Shown: in pieces, positions 24,793-36,206 of the stretch | Layout: each line of letters begins with the position of its first letter | Position numbering within the stretch: the stretch's first letter is position 1 | From: Bubalus kerabau | Taxonomy: Eukaryota > Chordata > Mammalia > Artiodactyla > Bovidae | NCBI RefSeq assembly: GCF_029407905.1 | Contig: NW_026577882.1 | Location: 3,968,001-4,032,000 of the forward strand | Length of the DNA: 64,000 bases | Direction of reading: 5' to 3' | Made by a program: the position numbers and the translations under genes | The notes under the pieces: generated by a model | What the model saw: the letters and a program-made list of their open reading frames with translations, nothing else | Database searches by the model: none | Told to the model about the DNA's origin: nothing

Positions 24793-27275
24793 TCTTTGCT
24801 CTGTAGGAGAGCTCTAGTGTTCATAAGCCTGTACATAAGTGAACACAGACATTCTGTGTGCATGTTGCTGCGTACCCAAAATAGGGCCACAAGGAGCCTC
24901 ATGCTCTCCATGCGGCGCGGAAGCTGTGCAGCCACGCAGCAGCTGAAGAATCCAACCAATTGCTCTTTTCTTACCTCTGACAGAGCTCGCATTGCCGTAG
25001 CCCTTGGCAGTTTGAAAACACTGGACCCTAACCCCTCTCAAAGTAGGCCTGGGTTCTAGTTCGAATAGAAAGTCAATAGCGGAGCTGAGGACAGGAACGC
25101 GGCAGTCATTTATCACACGCTCCTGCAGCCTGCTACTACAGGGACACTAATGCTAGAAGCTAGGAATGTCTTTGCAAGGTGCGCAAAGGACAAGGGAGAA
25201 CCTCGACCCTGACTCTAGTATTTCAGTCCCCTGAGCAGATCTGAGGTTCTCCCGCTGTAGAAGCTAACCCATTCCTTTCAAATACAGGCTTCCTAACACA
25301 GGGCCAGTTGGCTGCTTGCTCTTCCACGAAGCAGGCTTCCTTAACTTGCAAACTGCGAATTCCGCTTAACAGCCTGGAGGAAAATCGCTTCTTGGAAGAT
25401 TTTTTTCAGAGGCTGTATCCCCGGAGCTGGGGCCAAGCTAGGGGACCCATACTGACAAGGGAAGGCAAACCCCATCTAATGTCTTTGCTCTGGAGGACAG
25501 CTTTGGTGAGCCTAAGTCTTTCAGGAATATTTCTGGCTCCAACAGAGTCAAATTCTGTGTGTGAAGCTGCACAGCCAAAATAGGGGAACAGAGAGCCTGA
25601 TTCTCTCTGTGTAGCTTTGAAGCTGTCATTCAAACAACAGCTTGAGAATCCATACAATGCTCTCCCTTACTGCTAAGAGAATTCTCATTGCTGTAGTCCT
25701 TGACAGTTTGTAGAAATCCGCACCCTAACCCTTCTCCAAGTAGGCCTGGGTCCTAGCTCGGAATAACAGGCAACGGCGGAGCTGAGGCCAGTAAGGCACA
25801 AGTGAGGTCTCACACACTCTTGCAGCCTGATCGTCCAGGAGCAGTAAGGCCTCTTTTTCCCTGTAGGAGGCTCGCTTGCCTTGCCTCCTGTGAACTGCAT
25901 TTCCCAGCCTGGGCGCAAAGCTGTTCCTGGAGATTTTTTCTCAGGGGCTGTTTCCCTGGAGCTGGGTCGGACCTCGGGGGCCCAACTCACAGGGGAAGAC
26001 AAAACCACATGGACAGGTCTATGCTCTGTAGGAGAGCTCTAGTGAACCTCATCTCTCAGGAACATTCTTGGCTTCTACAGAGACACCTCTGTGCATGAAG
26101 CTACACACCCAACATAGTGGCAAAGGGAGTCTGATTCTCTCCGTGGGTGCTGATGCTTTGTGGCAAAGCACCTGCTAAGAATCCATCCGCATAGGCTTCC
26201 CTCACCTTGACAGAGGTCTCATTGCTGTAGTCCTTGGCAGTTTGGAAAGAAGCAGACCCTTACCCTTCACCAAGTAGGCCCTTGTCCTTGTTTGAATGGA
26301 AAGGCAGTAGCTGAGCTGAGGCCAGTAAGGCGCCAGTCAAGTCTGACATATTCCCGATGCCTGCTCCTTCATGGAAAATAACGTTAGAATCTGGGAATGT
26401 CTTTGCAAGGCTGGCAAAGGGCAGTCAGGAACCTCGACCCTGCCTCTGGAATTTCTATCTTCTCAGCACATCTTGCGGTCTCGGTCAGGAGAAACTAACC
26501 CATTCCTTGCAAATATAGGCTTCCAAACACAGGCCGGTTGGCTGTCTCTTCTTGCCGAAGGAAGATTGCTTATCCCACCTCCTGTGAACTCCACTTCCCA
26601 GCCTGGGTGATAAGAGGTTCTTGGAGATCTTTTCTCAGAGGCTGTTTCCAAGGAGCAGGGGCTGATCCCAGAGACCCACACGCACAGGGGAAGGGAAAAC
26701 CGCATGGATAAGTCTTTGCTCTCTAGGAGTGCTCTAGTGAACCTCAGTCTATGGGGAATGCTCTTGGCTCCAACGGGGACATCTCTGTGTGGGAAGCTGC
26801 ATTGCCAACATAGAGACACAGAGACCTGATTCTCTCTGTGCAGCTTTGACGCTGTCGTTCAAACAACAAATTGAGAATCCACACAATGCTCTCCCTTACC
26901 ACTGAGAGAGTTATCATTGCTGTAGCCCTTCGCAGTTTCTGGAAATCGGCACACAAACACTTCTCCAAGTAGGCCTGGGTTCAAGTTCAGATGAACATGC
27001 AATAGCGGAGCTGAGGCCAGTAAGGCACCAGTCAGTGTCACACCCTCTGGCAGCCTGCTCCTCCAGGGACAGTAAGGCCTCTATTTCCCTTCAGGAGGCT
27101 CGCTTGCCTTACTTCCTGTGAACAGCGTTTCCCAGCCTGGGCGGAAAGCAGTTCCTGGAGATCTTTTCTCAGGGGCTGTTTCCCCGGAGTTGGGGCGGAC
27201 CTCGGGGACCCAACTCACAGGGGAAGGCAAAACCAAATGGACAGGTCTATGCTCTGTAGGAGATCTCTAGTGAAC
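24793..27275. repeat. Second satellite: alternating ~690 and ~535 bp units (left part)
   Basis: A landmark (TCTWTGCTCTGTAGGAGAGCTCTAGTG and variants) recurs at about 24,793, 25,480, 26,024, 26,708 and 27,244, giving spacings of 687, 544, 684 and 536 bp. Long and short units share GTAGCCCTTGGCAGTTTG, GAGCTGAGGCCAGTAAGG and CTTTTCTCAGGGGCTGTTTCC, so they descend from one monomer. The long unit has ~150 extra bp around CTTTGCAAGGCTGGCAAAGG. The ~690 bp length is like that reported for bovine satellite II (1.723), but I could not verify the identity. Confidence 0.75.
27270..27275. repeat. Target site duplication, left copy (GTGAAC)
   Basis: The six bases immediately before the solo LTR repeat exactly after it at 28,574-28,579. 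A 6 bp duplication is typical of class II endogenous retroviruses. Confidence 0.85.
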
Positions 27276-28573
27276 TGCCGGGGTCCAGCCCCAGCTGATC
27301 CAGGGTATTTGAAGCAGAGACGGCGTAGGCGAGGGTCAGGGAACAACTGCTTAATTAAACGTTAATTAAGGATATAAAGAGTAATAAAATGAGGATAGCT
27401 CAGTAGGAAAATTCAGTGGAGAAAAGAGGCTGAGTAGCTTGGTTTACGCGGGGGACCAATAAAACTTCAAGACAAGAAGCTTGCACCACTTACATAGGCC
27501 GCAGGCGTCCTTCCGTTCTCCCGAAGGAGAGGAGACACTGAGGCCTCCCCGGTCGGATCTTAGAAGCCCAGGCAAAATTAGTAAGCTTGGTGGGTTCCGC
27601 GCTCCAGATGGAGACTCAACCAGAGTGAGAGAGAGAGAGAGACATGGGGAGACCAGTATTTCGAGAAACTGATCCCAATTCTTTATTTTCCATGGTCTAC
27701 TTTTATACACTGAGATGTTATGCAAAAGTCACGTGGGGTCAGCAGTCCTGACTTTTATCAAAGTCAGGTGCTTCATACAAAAGTATACAGAGGTCTTAGG
27801 GGTGTTCCATCATCTTCTGGCCGGGGGGCCTGCTGACAATTTACGACCCTCTCCTTGTGACAGCGGTCAGTCAACCAGGACACTTATTTCTCCAGGGGTG
27901 ATTATTCTTAAAACAGACGCCACCCAAATAAAGTTACATTCCTATAGGGTGAGGGTGTAGTGGGTTTTAGTTAAGGAAAGAATTTACTTAGCCTAAGGTC
28001 TAACGTGATTTATATCAAAGGTTAATACTTATTTCTTCTATATATTCATTAATGTGTATAAGGGCAGGGGATGTGGAGACTTAGCAGTAAACATCAGCTC
28101 AACAAATGAAAAACCCTTCACCAATATGATTTCTAATCAGCCCATTATACTTATACTAATAATTTTCTAACTTTTCTAAGGAACCTGTTTTTAGAAGGTT
28201 TAAAGCATCTCGTGCCTCTCATGGTTGGGAGGCTGTGAGCAATCACATGTGGCCGGACAAGCCTGTCAGGCAGGCTAGAGAAACTTCAGAGGAGTTTGTA
28301 GGTTAAAACACTCTTGTCACACCCAGGGGTTTTTATCAACTGGAGCTCTAGGTTAACTCCTTCTCTGAAAGAGGTGGTGGGGGACAGCCCCCCGTAAAGT
28401 CAGAGGTGTAGGTGAGAGCACAAAGTAGTAAGGTAGGCAGGCTCTGGTTATGGGGGTAGATGCTCGAGGATTTCCAGGGGGACTCCTGAGGCTCGATCCC
28501 GCCTTTGCGTATGTCGAGCCTCCTTCCTCATGACCTTTGCCATGGGCGGAGTGCCTCACTCTGGCCCCCAACA
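27276..28573 (-). mobile_element. Solo LTR of ERVK-type endogenous retrovirus
   Basis: A 1,298 bp element that begins TG...CA on the minus strand and is flanked by perfect GTGAAC duplications. Its minus-strand end (CAGCTGGGGCTGGACC) matches the 3' end of the provirus LTRs at 44.9 and 50.5 kb. Its minus-strand start shares GGCGGGATCGAGCCTC, CATCTACCCCC and CTGTCCCCCACCA with them. On the minus strand it has TATAAAA at 27,717-27,711, then AATAAA at 27,687-27,682, the same TATA then AATAAA order as in the provirus. No internal retroviral sequence is present, so it arose by recombination between two LTRs. It interrupts the second satellite. Confidence 0.88.
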
Positions 28574-28579
28574 GTGAAC
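28574..28579. repeat. Target site duplication, right copy (GTGAAC)
   Basis: Exact partner of 27,270-27,275. The satellite phrase CTAGTGAACCTC is split by the insertion at this point. Confidence 0.85.
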
Positions 28580-31500
28580 CTCCTCTCTCAGGAACATTCT
28601 TGGCTCCTATCGAGACACCTCTGTGCGTGTAGCTACACACGCAACGTAGGGGCAAAGGGAGCCAGATTCTTTCCGTGGGGTGCTGATGCTTTGTGGCAAA
28701 GCACCTGCTTGAGAATCCATCCTCTTAGGCTTCCCTCACCTTGACAGAGGTCTCATTGCTGTAGCCCTTGGCAGTTTGGAAAGAAGAGGACCCTTACCTT
28801 TCATAAAGTGGGCCCTTGTCCTAGTTTGAAAGGAAAGGCAAGAGCTGAGCTGAGGCCAATAAGGCGCCAGTCAAGTCTGACATATTCCCGAAGCCTGCTC
28901 CTTCATGGAAAATAACGCTGTAATCTAGGAATGTCTCTGCAAGGCTGGCAAAGGGCACTCAGGAGCCTGCACCCTGCCTCTGGAATTACCGACTTCTGAA
29001 CAGATCTGGAGGTCTCCCTTAGGGGAAGCTAACCCATTCTTCCAAATAGAGGCTTCCAAACGCAGGCCGCTTGGCTGTCTCTTGCTCTCTGAAGGAGGCC
29101 TGCTTTTCCCGCCTCCTATGAACCCCACATCCCAGCCTCTGGGAAAAGCGGATCTTGAAGATCTTTTCTCAGGGGTTGTTTCCACGGAGCTGGGGCCGAG
29201 CCTGGAGCCCCAAACGCACAGGGGAAGAAAAACCACATGGACAAGTCTTTGCTCTCTAGGAGAGCTCTAGTGAACTTCACTCTGTCAGGAACGCTCTTGT
29301 TTCCTATGGAGACACCCCTGTCTGTGAAGCTGTGTACCGAACATGGAGACACAGAGTCTGATTCTCTCTGTGCAGCTTTGAAGCTGTCGTTCAAACAACA
29401 GCTTGAAAATCCATACAATGCTCTTCCTTACCCGTGACACAGTTCTCATTGCTATACCCCTTGGCAGTATTTAGAAATCCATACCCAAACCCTTCTCCTA
29501 GTAGGCCTGGGTCCTAGTTCGGAGAAACACGCAATGGCGGAGCTGAGGCCAGTAAGGCACCAGTCAGGTCTCACACACTCTGGCAGCCTGATCGTCCAGG
29601 GAGACTAAGGCCTGTTGTGCCTTGCAGGAGGCTCGCTTGTGTTACCTCCTGTGAACTGCGTTTGCCAGCCTGGGGGAATAGCGGTCCCTGGAGATCTTTT
29701 CTCAGGGGCTCCTTCCCCTGAGCTGGGGCGGACCTCGGGGACCCAACTCACAGGGCAAGGCAAAACCATATGGACAGGTCTATGCTCTGTAGCAGACTTC
29801 TAGTGAACCTCATCTCTCAGGAACATTCTTGGCTCCTATAGAGACACTTCTGTGTGTGAAGCTGCGTACCTAACATAGGGGCACAGAGAGCCTGATTCTC
29901 TCAGTTCATTTTGACCCTGTCGTTCAGAAAACAGCTTGAGAATCCATAAAATGCTCTCCCTTACCGCTGAGAGAATTCTCACTGCTGTAGCCCTTGGCAC
30001 TTTGTAGAAATCCGCACCCAAACGCTTCTCCAAATAGGCCTGGGTCCTAGTTCGGAGGAACAGGCAATGGTAGAACTGAGGCCAGTAAGGCAACAGTCAG
30101 GTTTCACACACTCTGGCAGCCTGCTCCTCCAGGGACAGTAAGGCCTCTTTTTCTCTGCAGGAGATTCGCTTGCCTTACTTCCTGTGAACAGCGTTTCCCA
30201 GCCTCAGCGAAGCGGTTCCTGGAGATCTTTTCTCAGGGACAGTTTCCCCGGAGGTGTGGCGGACCTCGGGGACCCAACTCACAGGGGAAGGAAAAACCAC
30301 ATGGACAGGTCTATGCTCTGTAGGAGAGGTTTAGTGAACCTAATCTCTCAGGAACATTCTTGGCTCCTCTAGAGACAACTCTGTGTGTGAAGCTACACTC
30401 CCAACATTGGGGAACAGGGATCTTGGTTCTCTCCGTGGGGTGCTGATGCTTTGTAGTAAAGCACCTGCTTGAGAATCCGTCCTCTTAGGCTTCCCTCGCT
30501 TTGACAGAGGTCTCATTGCTGTAGCCCTTGGCAGTTTCAAAGAAGAAGACCCTTACCCTTCATAAAGTAGGCCCTTGTCCTAGTTTGAATGGAAAGGCAA
30601 TAGCTGAGCTGAGGCCAATAAGGAGCCAGTCCCGTCTGACACATTCCCGAAGCCTGCTCCTTCATGGAATATAACTCTAGAATGTTGGAATGTCTTTGCA
30701 AGGCTGGCAAAGGGCAGTCAGGAACCAGCACCCTGCCTCTGGAATTACCGACTTCTGAGCAGATCTGGAGGTCTCCTTTAGGAGAAGCTAACCCATTCCT
30801 TCCAAATAGAGGCTTCAAAACACAGGCAGGTTGGCTGCCTTTCGTGCCCGAAGGAGGCTTGCTTTTCTCTCCTCCTATGAACCCCAGTTCCCAGCCTCTG
30901 GGAAAAGCGTATCTTGAAGATATTTTCTCAGGGGTTGTTTCCACGGAGCTGGGGCCGAGCCCGGGGCCCAAAGGCACAGGGGAAAGCAAGACCACATGGA
31001 CAGGTCTATGCTCTGTAGCAGACCTCTAGTGAACCTCATCTCTCAGGAGCATTCTTGGCTCCTACAGAGACACCTCTGTGTGTGAAGCTGCGTACCTAAC
31101 ATAGGGGCAGAGAGAGCCTGATTCTCTCTGTTCATTTTGACGCTGTCATTCAGAAAACAGCTTGAGAATCCATAAAATGCTCTCCCTTACCACTGAGAGA
31201 ATTCTCACTGCTGTAGCCCTTGGCACTTTGTAGAAATCTGCACCCAAACGCTTTTCCAAGTAGGCCTGGGTGCTAGCTCGGATGAACAGGCAATGGTGGA
31301 GCTGAGGCCAGTAAGGCAACAGTCAGGTTTCACACATTCTGGCAGCCTGCTCCTCCAGGGACTGTAAGGCCTCTTTTTCTCTGCAGGAGATTCGCTTGCC
31401 TTACTTCATGTGAACAGCATTTCTCAGCCTCGGCCAAGCGGTTCCTGGAGATCTTTTCTCAGGGACAGTTTCCCCGGAGGTGTGGCAGACCTCGAGGACC

Positions 31501-32616
31501 CAACTCACAGGGGAAGGCAAAACCACATGGACAGGTCTATGCTCTGTAGGACAGGTTTAGTGAACCTAATCTCTCAGGAACATTCTTGGCTCCTATAGAG
31601 ACAACTCTGTGTGTGAAGCTACACTCCCAACATTGGTGCACAGGGAGCTTGATTCTCTCCGTGGGGTGCTGATGCTTTGTGGCAAAGCACCTGCTTGAGA
31701 ATCCATCCTCTTAGGCTTCCCTCACCTTGACAGAGGTCTCATTGCTGTAGCCCTTGGCAGTTTGCAAAGAAGAAGATCCTTACCCTTCATAAAGTAGGGC
31801 CTTGTCCTAGTTTGAATGGAAAGGCAATAGCTGAGCTGAGGTCAATAAGGAGCCAGTCCCGTCTGACACATTCCCGAAGCCTGCTCCTTCATGGAAAATA
31901 ACTCTAGAATCTAGGAATATCTTTGCAAGGCTAGCAAAGGGCAGTCAGGAACCAGTACCCTGCCTCTGGAATTACCGACTTCTGAGCAGATCTGGAGGTC
32001 TCCTTTAGGAGAAGCTAACCCATTCCTTCCAAATAGAGGCTTCAAAACACAGGCAGGTGGGCTGCCTTTTCGTTCCCTATGGAGGCGTGCTTTTCTCTCC
32101 TCCTACGAACCCCGGTTCCCAGACACTGGGAAAAGTGGATCTTGAAGATATTTTCTCAGGGGTTGTTTCCACGGAGCTGGGGCCGAGCCTGGAGACCCAA
32201 AGGCACAGGGGAAGGCAAGACCACATGGACAAGCCTTTGCTCTTTAGTATAGCTCTAATGAACCTCACTCTGTCAGGATCTTTCTTGATTCCTACGGAGA
32301 CACACCTGTGTGTGAAGCTGCGGGCACAGAGAGCCTGATTACCCCTGTGCAGCGCTGAGTCTGGGCGGCTAAACAACAGCTTGGGAATGCAGCCTGGGGC
32401 GCTTCCCTTCCCTCGGACAGAGCTCTCCTTGCGGTAGGCCTTGGTTGTTTGCATACAATGGGGCCCTAAGCCCTCTGCAAGTTGGCCTGGCTCCTAGGTC
32501 CAAAGGGCAGGCCAGAGCGGAGCTGAGGCTGTCAGGCTCCAGACACATCTCCCGTACTCCTACATCCTGCTCCTACCCGGGCGTGAACGCTAGAAGCTGG
32601 GAAGGTACCTGGACCG
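28580..32616. repeat. Second satellite: alternating ~690 and ~535 bp units (right part)
   Basis: The landmark recurs at about 29,243, 29,776, 30,307, 31,000, 31,534 and 32,230 with spacings of 533, 531, 693, 534 and 696 bp. The order is mostly long-short alternation, giving a ~1.23 kb dimer. Two short units sit side by side at 29.2-30.3 kb, a register slip. From about 32,330 the last unit is strongly diverged (GC-enriched) and grades into the GC-rich segment after 32,600. Confidence 0.72.
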
Positions 32617-32965
32617 TGCAGGGGCGGGGCGAACGCGGGCGGCGTGGGGCGGGGGTCGGATTCTGGCGGGGGTGGGGGCGGGCTTCCCAGTTGTGCTCTC
32701 AGAGGTGGACACTGAGGCTGAAAACGCGCCGGGAGTGCACCCGGGACTGGGTAAACCCGGGCTGCGCGGGTCGAGATTCCGATGGCTTTGGGTGGGGGTC
32801 GGTCCCAGTTGTGCTCCCGGGGGTCGCCACTGCGGCTGGGAACGCGCCGGGAGCGCGGCAGGGGCGGGGCTAACCCTGGGGGCGCGGGGCGGGGGTCGGC
32901 TCATGGGGGGGATGGGGAGGGGTTCCCAGTTGCGCTCTCGGGGGTTACAACTGCGGCTGGGAACG
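32617..32965. repeat. GC-rich minisatellite, ~120 bp unit
   Basis: Three degenerate tandem units carrying GGGCGGGGGTCGG, TTCCCAGTTGTGCTC and CTGCGGCTGGGAACGCGCCGGGAG. Runs of G on the plus strand are compatible with G-quadruplexes and Sp1-type GC boxes, though neither function is shown. Confidence 0.7.
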
Positions 32966-33501
32966 CCCATTTCGTCCGCTCCTGGGTCCCCAAGGATCGC
33001 CATCCCGTGGGTGCAGTGGAGGGCTGCGGACCACAGGTCAGGGAACTGGGACTGCTTGGAGCAGGGAACCAAGTATTCCGCCCTCTGTTGGCACATTCTC
33101 GGAGCTCCCCAACCTGGCGGTCGCAGAAAGGCCTCGCCCTTGGTGTCAAGGCCTTTACCGCTCCACCCCTTTGCTGAAAAATCTCAGTCTGCACGGTTTT
33201 CCCAAGCAGCCTAGTGTCCCCTGGAAGTCCAAGGGACAGAACACTGAACTCTGGCCGGCTGGCCCAGCCCTGCTTCTGGCACTTTGTAAGCCAGCGGGCC
33301 CTTGAGCACCTGCTGGGATGGGAAAGGGAAGGGTCCACGGATTGCACCCTAGAAACTTAGTAGGGTGCATGGATTTCAAACCCTAGTGGCCGCCCAGGCA
33401 GCAAAGAAGGGGGGAGGGCACCTTGCTGCCCTTTCATGGCAGAATCTGTGGCTGTCCTGATGCGTGGGCCTTTTCATGGGGACCTTGTGCAATAAAAGTT
33501 T
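32617..33501. other. GC-rich duplicated segment, copy 1 (minisatellite plus AATAAA end)
   Basis: It starts with about three copies of a ~120 bp GC-rich unit (landmark CCCAGTTGTGCTCTC near 32,689, 32,806 and 32,927) with GGGGCGGGG boxes. A ~500 bp less repetitive part follows (CCCCAAGGATCG ... CAAGGCCTTTACCGCTCCACCCC), ending at CTTGTGCAATAAAAGTTT with a polyadenylation-type AATAAA at 33,491. A second copy in the same orientation lies at 37,068-37,951, about 4.45 kb downstream and by eye roughly 90% identical or better. Copy 1 has an extra ~35 bp near 33,350-33,385. No convincing reading frame is shared, so it may be a copied gene end or an unknown repeat family. Confidence 0.65.
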
Positions 33502-33870
33502 GGTGTTTTGGTACTGAATAATTAGAAATTGTAAAAAGTTTAAATTATGTGGTGGTGTAATTAAAAAACAAAACAAAACAAAACCAAGCCCCAAGTGTTT
33601 GGCAGAGGGAGGTTTAAGTATTGAAGGCCTGTTTTCCTTGCACTGTGGCATTCTATGAAGAAGTGTGCAGGATTTTTTTTTTTTTTAAGAAAAGTGTTCG
33701 AAGTGAGGGAAACAGGAAACCCAGAGGTGCCCCTGTATTTTGGGGAAGGCCTTAGGAGGTCACTTGGAAATGCTGCTGGCTGTGGGGGAGGGGGGCAGAT
33801 GGGCTGTGCAGGCTTGTCCTTTGCATGGATGTTCTTGTGTGTAGAAACCCAGCTCGGAGCCATCTCCTGA
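33502..33870. other. Non-satellite DNA, A-rich and T-rich stretches, no gene seen
   Basis: Contains an A-rich (AAAAC)n-like tract at about 33,566-33,586 and a run of T at about 33,670-33,685. Nothing here reads as a gene or as a repeat family that I can name with confidence. Confidence 0.5.
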
Positions 33871-34310
33871 TGTGTAAGAATTTCGCAGACAAACCTTGAG
33901 CTAAGCAATGCATTTGTTCCTGAGGAAATGTTTGTCTTAAGCGATGTAAATATCCTATGTATATCTGCTGGACTCTGGCTTCAGGTCGGTTCCCCCAATA
34001 GGCTCAGAAGCGACTTGAACAAAACAGTATGTTTTCCTCGTACCTTGTTCTCCTAATCTATGTTAAGGAAATGATATATTTGCCTGGAATACTGCCTTTC
34101 TTCAAGATTCATGTCAATCAGTTTTTGGCCCAGGATGACTCACCTGCTGCCAATGTGACCTCAAGGCATGTCGTGGGGGAGGGGCCTGGTGCCATTCCCT
34201 GAGACAGTGCCTTTCTTTCCTTAGCTGACTGCTAGTGCCTGTAGAATATCTGGCTAGAGACCAGCAGGGCGTACACCCCGCCTCAAGTCTAAATCAGCAG
34301 TTTTCTCTAT
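33871..34310 (+). mobile_element. Possible LTR fragment (weak call)
   Basis: The stretch around GTATGTTTTCCTCGTACCTTG and CTGGAATACTGCC has the feel of a ruminant class II LTR and I have a memory-level impression of it as a dispersed bovine repeat. I found neither clear ends, target duplications nor a second copy in the window, so this is tentative. Confidence 0.25.
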
Positions 34311-35050
34311 CTCATTTATACTTTAATAACAATTGATGACACAAAAGCTCTGAGCGATCAAATCATATCAAATCTTCATTTCAGATTGAAGATGCATTCC
34401 ATGGTATTGCCATCTTAAGTCTTTCCATTGTTATGGAATACCTGTCCATGTATTCAGGATAGTTTTCAGCCAGGGTGTATAAGTTCCAGTGTGCCAGTCT
34501 TGTCATCCTCGTTACATCCATGGCAAAGTGTTGTATTCATGTTGACATTATTGAAAGGGAATTTTTTTTAATTCCTTTTCAGATTATTATCTGGTAATAT
34601 ATACAGAAAAAACTGTGTAATCTTTCGTTTTTATCAGTTTGGACAGCTTGATAGTTGTCTTTAATTTCTTTCCTTTCTCATACTTTAAGATTTTCCGGGC
34701 ACTGTACATGTACTGCCTCACCCCTAATCTCAGTCATGTGTTCAAAGAACTTCTGTCCTTTATTTGTTTACTTATTTTTTGCAACATTGAATTCGTTTTG
34801 ACTATGCTGGGTCTCTGCTGCAAGATGGAAGTTGATAGGACCTCTGGACTGCAGTCTTCCATCTCTTACTGACCTCTTGTTGACCTCTGCAGAATCCTGG
34901 TTGGCGGGAGCTTGTTAGTTCCTCGTTCCTTACCAGGACCTCCTGTGGTAAGTGTTTTTCTCTTCTCTGTTGCCTTGTAAGGGTGGATGGTCATTGGCAT
35001 CCCAAAGCTAGCTAGAAGTCAATGATTTAGGCAGGCTTGTGCATAGATAT
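34311..35050. other. Non-satellite DNA without recognised features
   Basis: Moderately AT-rich sequence. It holds a 77-codon plus-strand frame at 34,639-34,872 with no recognisable domain. I see no gene, RNA or named repeat here. Confidence 0.45.
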
Positions 35051-35347
35051 GGGAGAAGGCAATGGCACCCCACTCCAGTACTCTTGCGTGGAAAATCCCA
35101 TGGATGGAGGAGCCTGGTAGGCTGCAGTCCATGGGGTCGCTAAGAGTCGGACACCACTGAGCGACTTCACGTTCACTTTTCACTTTCATGCATGGGAGGA
35201 GGAAATGGCAACCCACTCCAGTGTTCTTGCCTAGAGAACCCCAGGGACTGCGGGGCCTCGTGGGCTGCCGTCTATGGGGTCGCACAGAGTCGGACACGAC
35301 TGAAACGACTTAGCAGCAGCAGCGGCGGCAGCAGCAGCAGAAGCAGT
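35051..35347 (+). mobile_element. Bov-A2 SINE (two monomers) with CAG-type tail
   Basis: Two related ~140-150 bp monomers lie in tandem. Both contain the ruminant signature GGCAATGGCACCCCACTCCAG or its variant, CATGGGGTCGC and GAGTCGGACACGACTGA. The first runs to about 35,190, the second to about 35,310. The element ends in a (CAG)n-like tract (AGCAGCAGCAGCGGCGGCAGC) at about 35,312-35,345, as usual for this family. It is non-autonomous and has no coding capacity. Confidence 0.92.
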
Positions 35348-36022
35348 GCATCGATATCAAAAGGGCTGCAAACAGTCAGGAAGGATCACATATGTCACCG
35401 TGAAACACTACTTCTCCACTTAGCCAAAGCTAACCAAAGATTTCTGTTCTAGGTCAACCTAGAAGAGATCACTTAAGAGGTAAAGAAACTTAAACTCCAT
35501 TAGCAAAGGCAGTTCGACATCTCAAGAAAACTTGTGCTAGGCACAGAACTCTTTTCTGGGGGTCCACTTTCCCTACAACCTCCTTATCCCATTCTGTACC
35601 CATTCCTTTGCTTCTCCCATCCTGAAACGGCCACCTGTAAGACAGAACTACTTTGTTTTCCTTCCTCAAGTGCCATTGCATTCCACAAACTTTCTTGTAA
35701 TAACAAGTCATACATTTCCCTTCAGCAACCAAGAACTGACTTTTATATTGGCATTCGCTATAGCCCGCCCCCCTCCCCCCACCCCCAAGAACAGAACAAA
35801 ACAAAACAAAACAATTGCTTTCTTACATTTAACATGTCAGGATGGTGCCAGACACTATTCATGGAGAGTCAAAAATCTCTTTTGTTTCTGTGTAAAAGGG
35901 AGGTCCTTTCAAGTCGTGAATGTTTCAGAACTTTCATTTATTTGGAAATGACCTAGCTATTCAATACACTGTCGTCACAAGGATAGAAACTCGGGTAACC
36001 AAAACTCCTGGAGAAACGTTTG
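35348..36022. other. Non-satellite DNA with a C-rich/AAAAC simple tract
   Basis: No gene recognised. A C-rich run followed by (ACAAA)n-like sequence lies at about 35,764-35,815. Reading frames of 93-140 codons overlap one another on both strands and match no family I know. Confidence 0.45.
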
Positions 36023-36206
36023 TTAGTTCAGTTCAGTTCAGTTGCTCAGTCGTGTCTGACTCTTTGGGACCCCGTGGCCTGAAGGACGCCAGGCTTCCGT
36101 GTCCGTCACCAGCTCCAGGGGCTTGCTCAAACTCATGTCCATCGAGTCAGTGATGCCATCCAACCATCTTATCCTCTGTCATCCCCTTCTCCTCTGCCTT
36201 CAATCA
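36023..36206 (-). mobile_element. BovB (RTE-type LINE) 3' end fragment
   Basis: It starts with the (GTTCA)n tail seen from the opposite strand, then GCTCAGTCGTGTCTGACTC, the ...GTCCATCACCAGCTCC region, and CATCCAACCATCTTATCCTC up to CTTCAATC. This is the reverse complement of the 3' terminal part of ruminant BovB. It is 5'-truncated and has no open reading frame. Confidence 0.85.

Noticed and set aside
24478..25059. 193-codon frame at the satellite I/second satellite border
   Set aside because: It crosses the junction of two unrelated repeats, so it cannot be an old gene.
27481..27960. Short plus-strand frames of 63-81 codons
   Set aside because: They lie inside the solo LTR on its antisense strand and match no protein.
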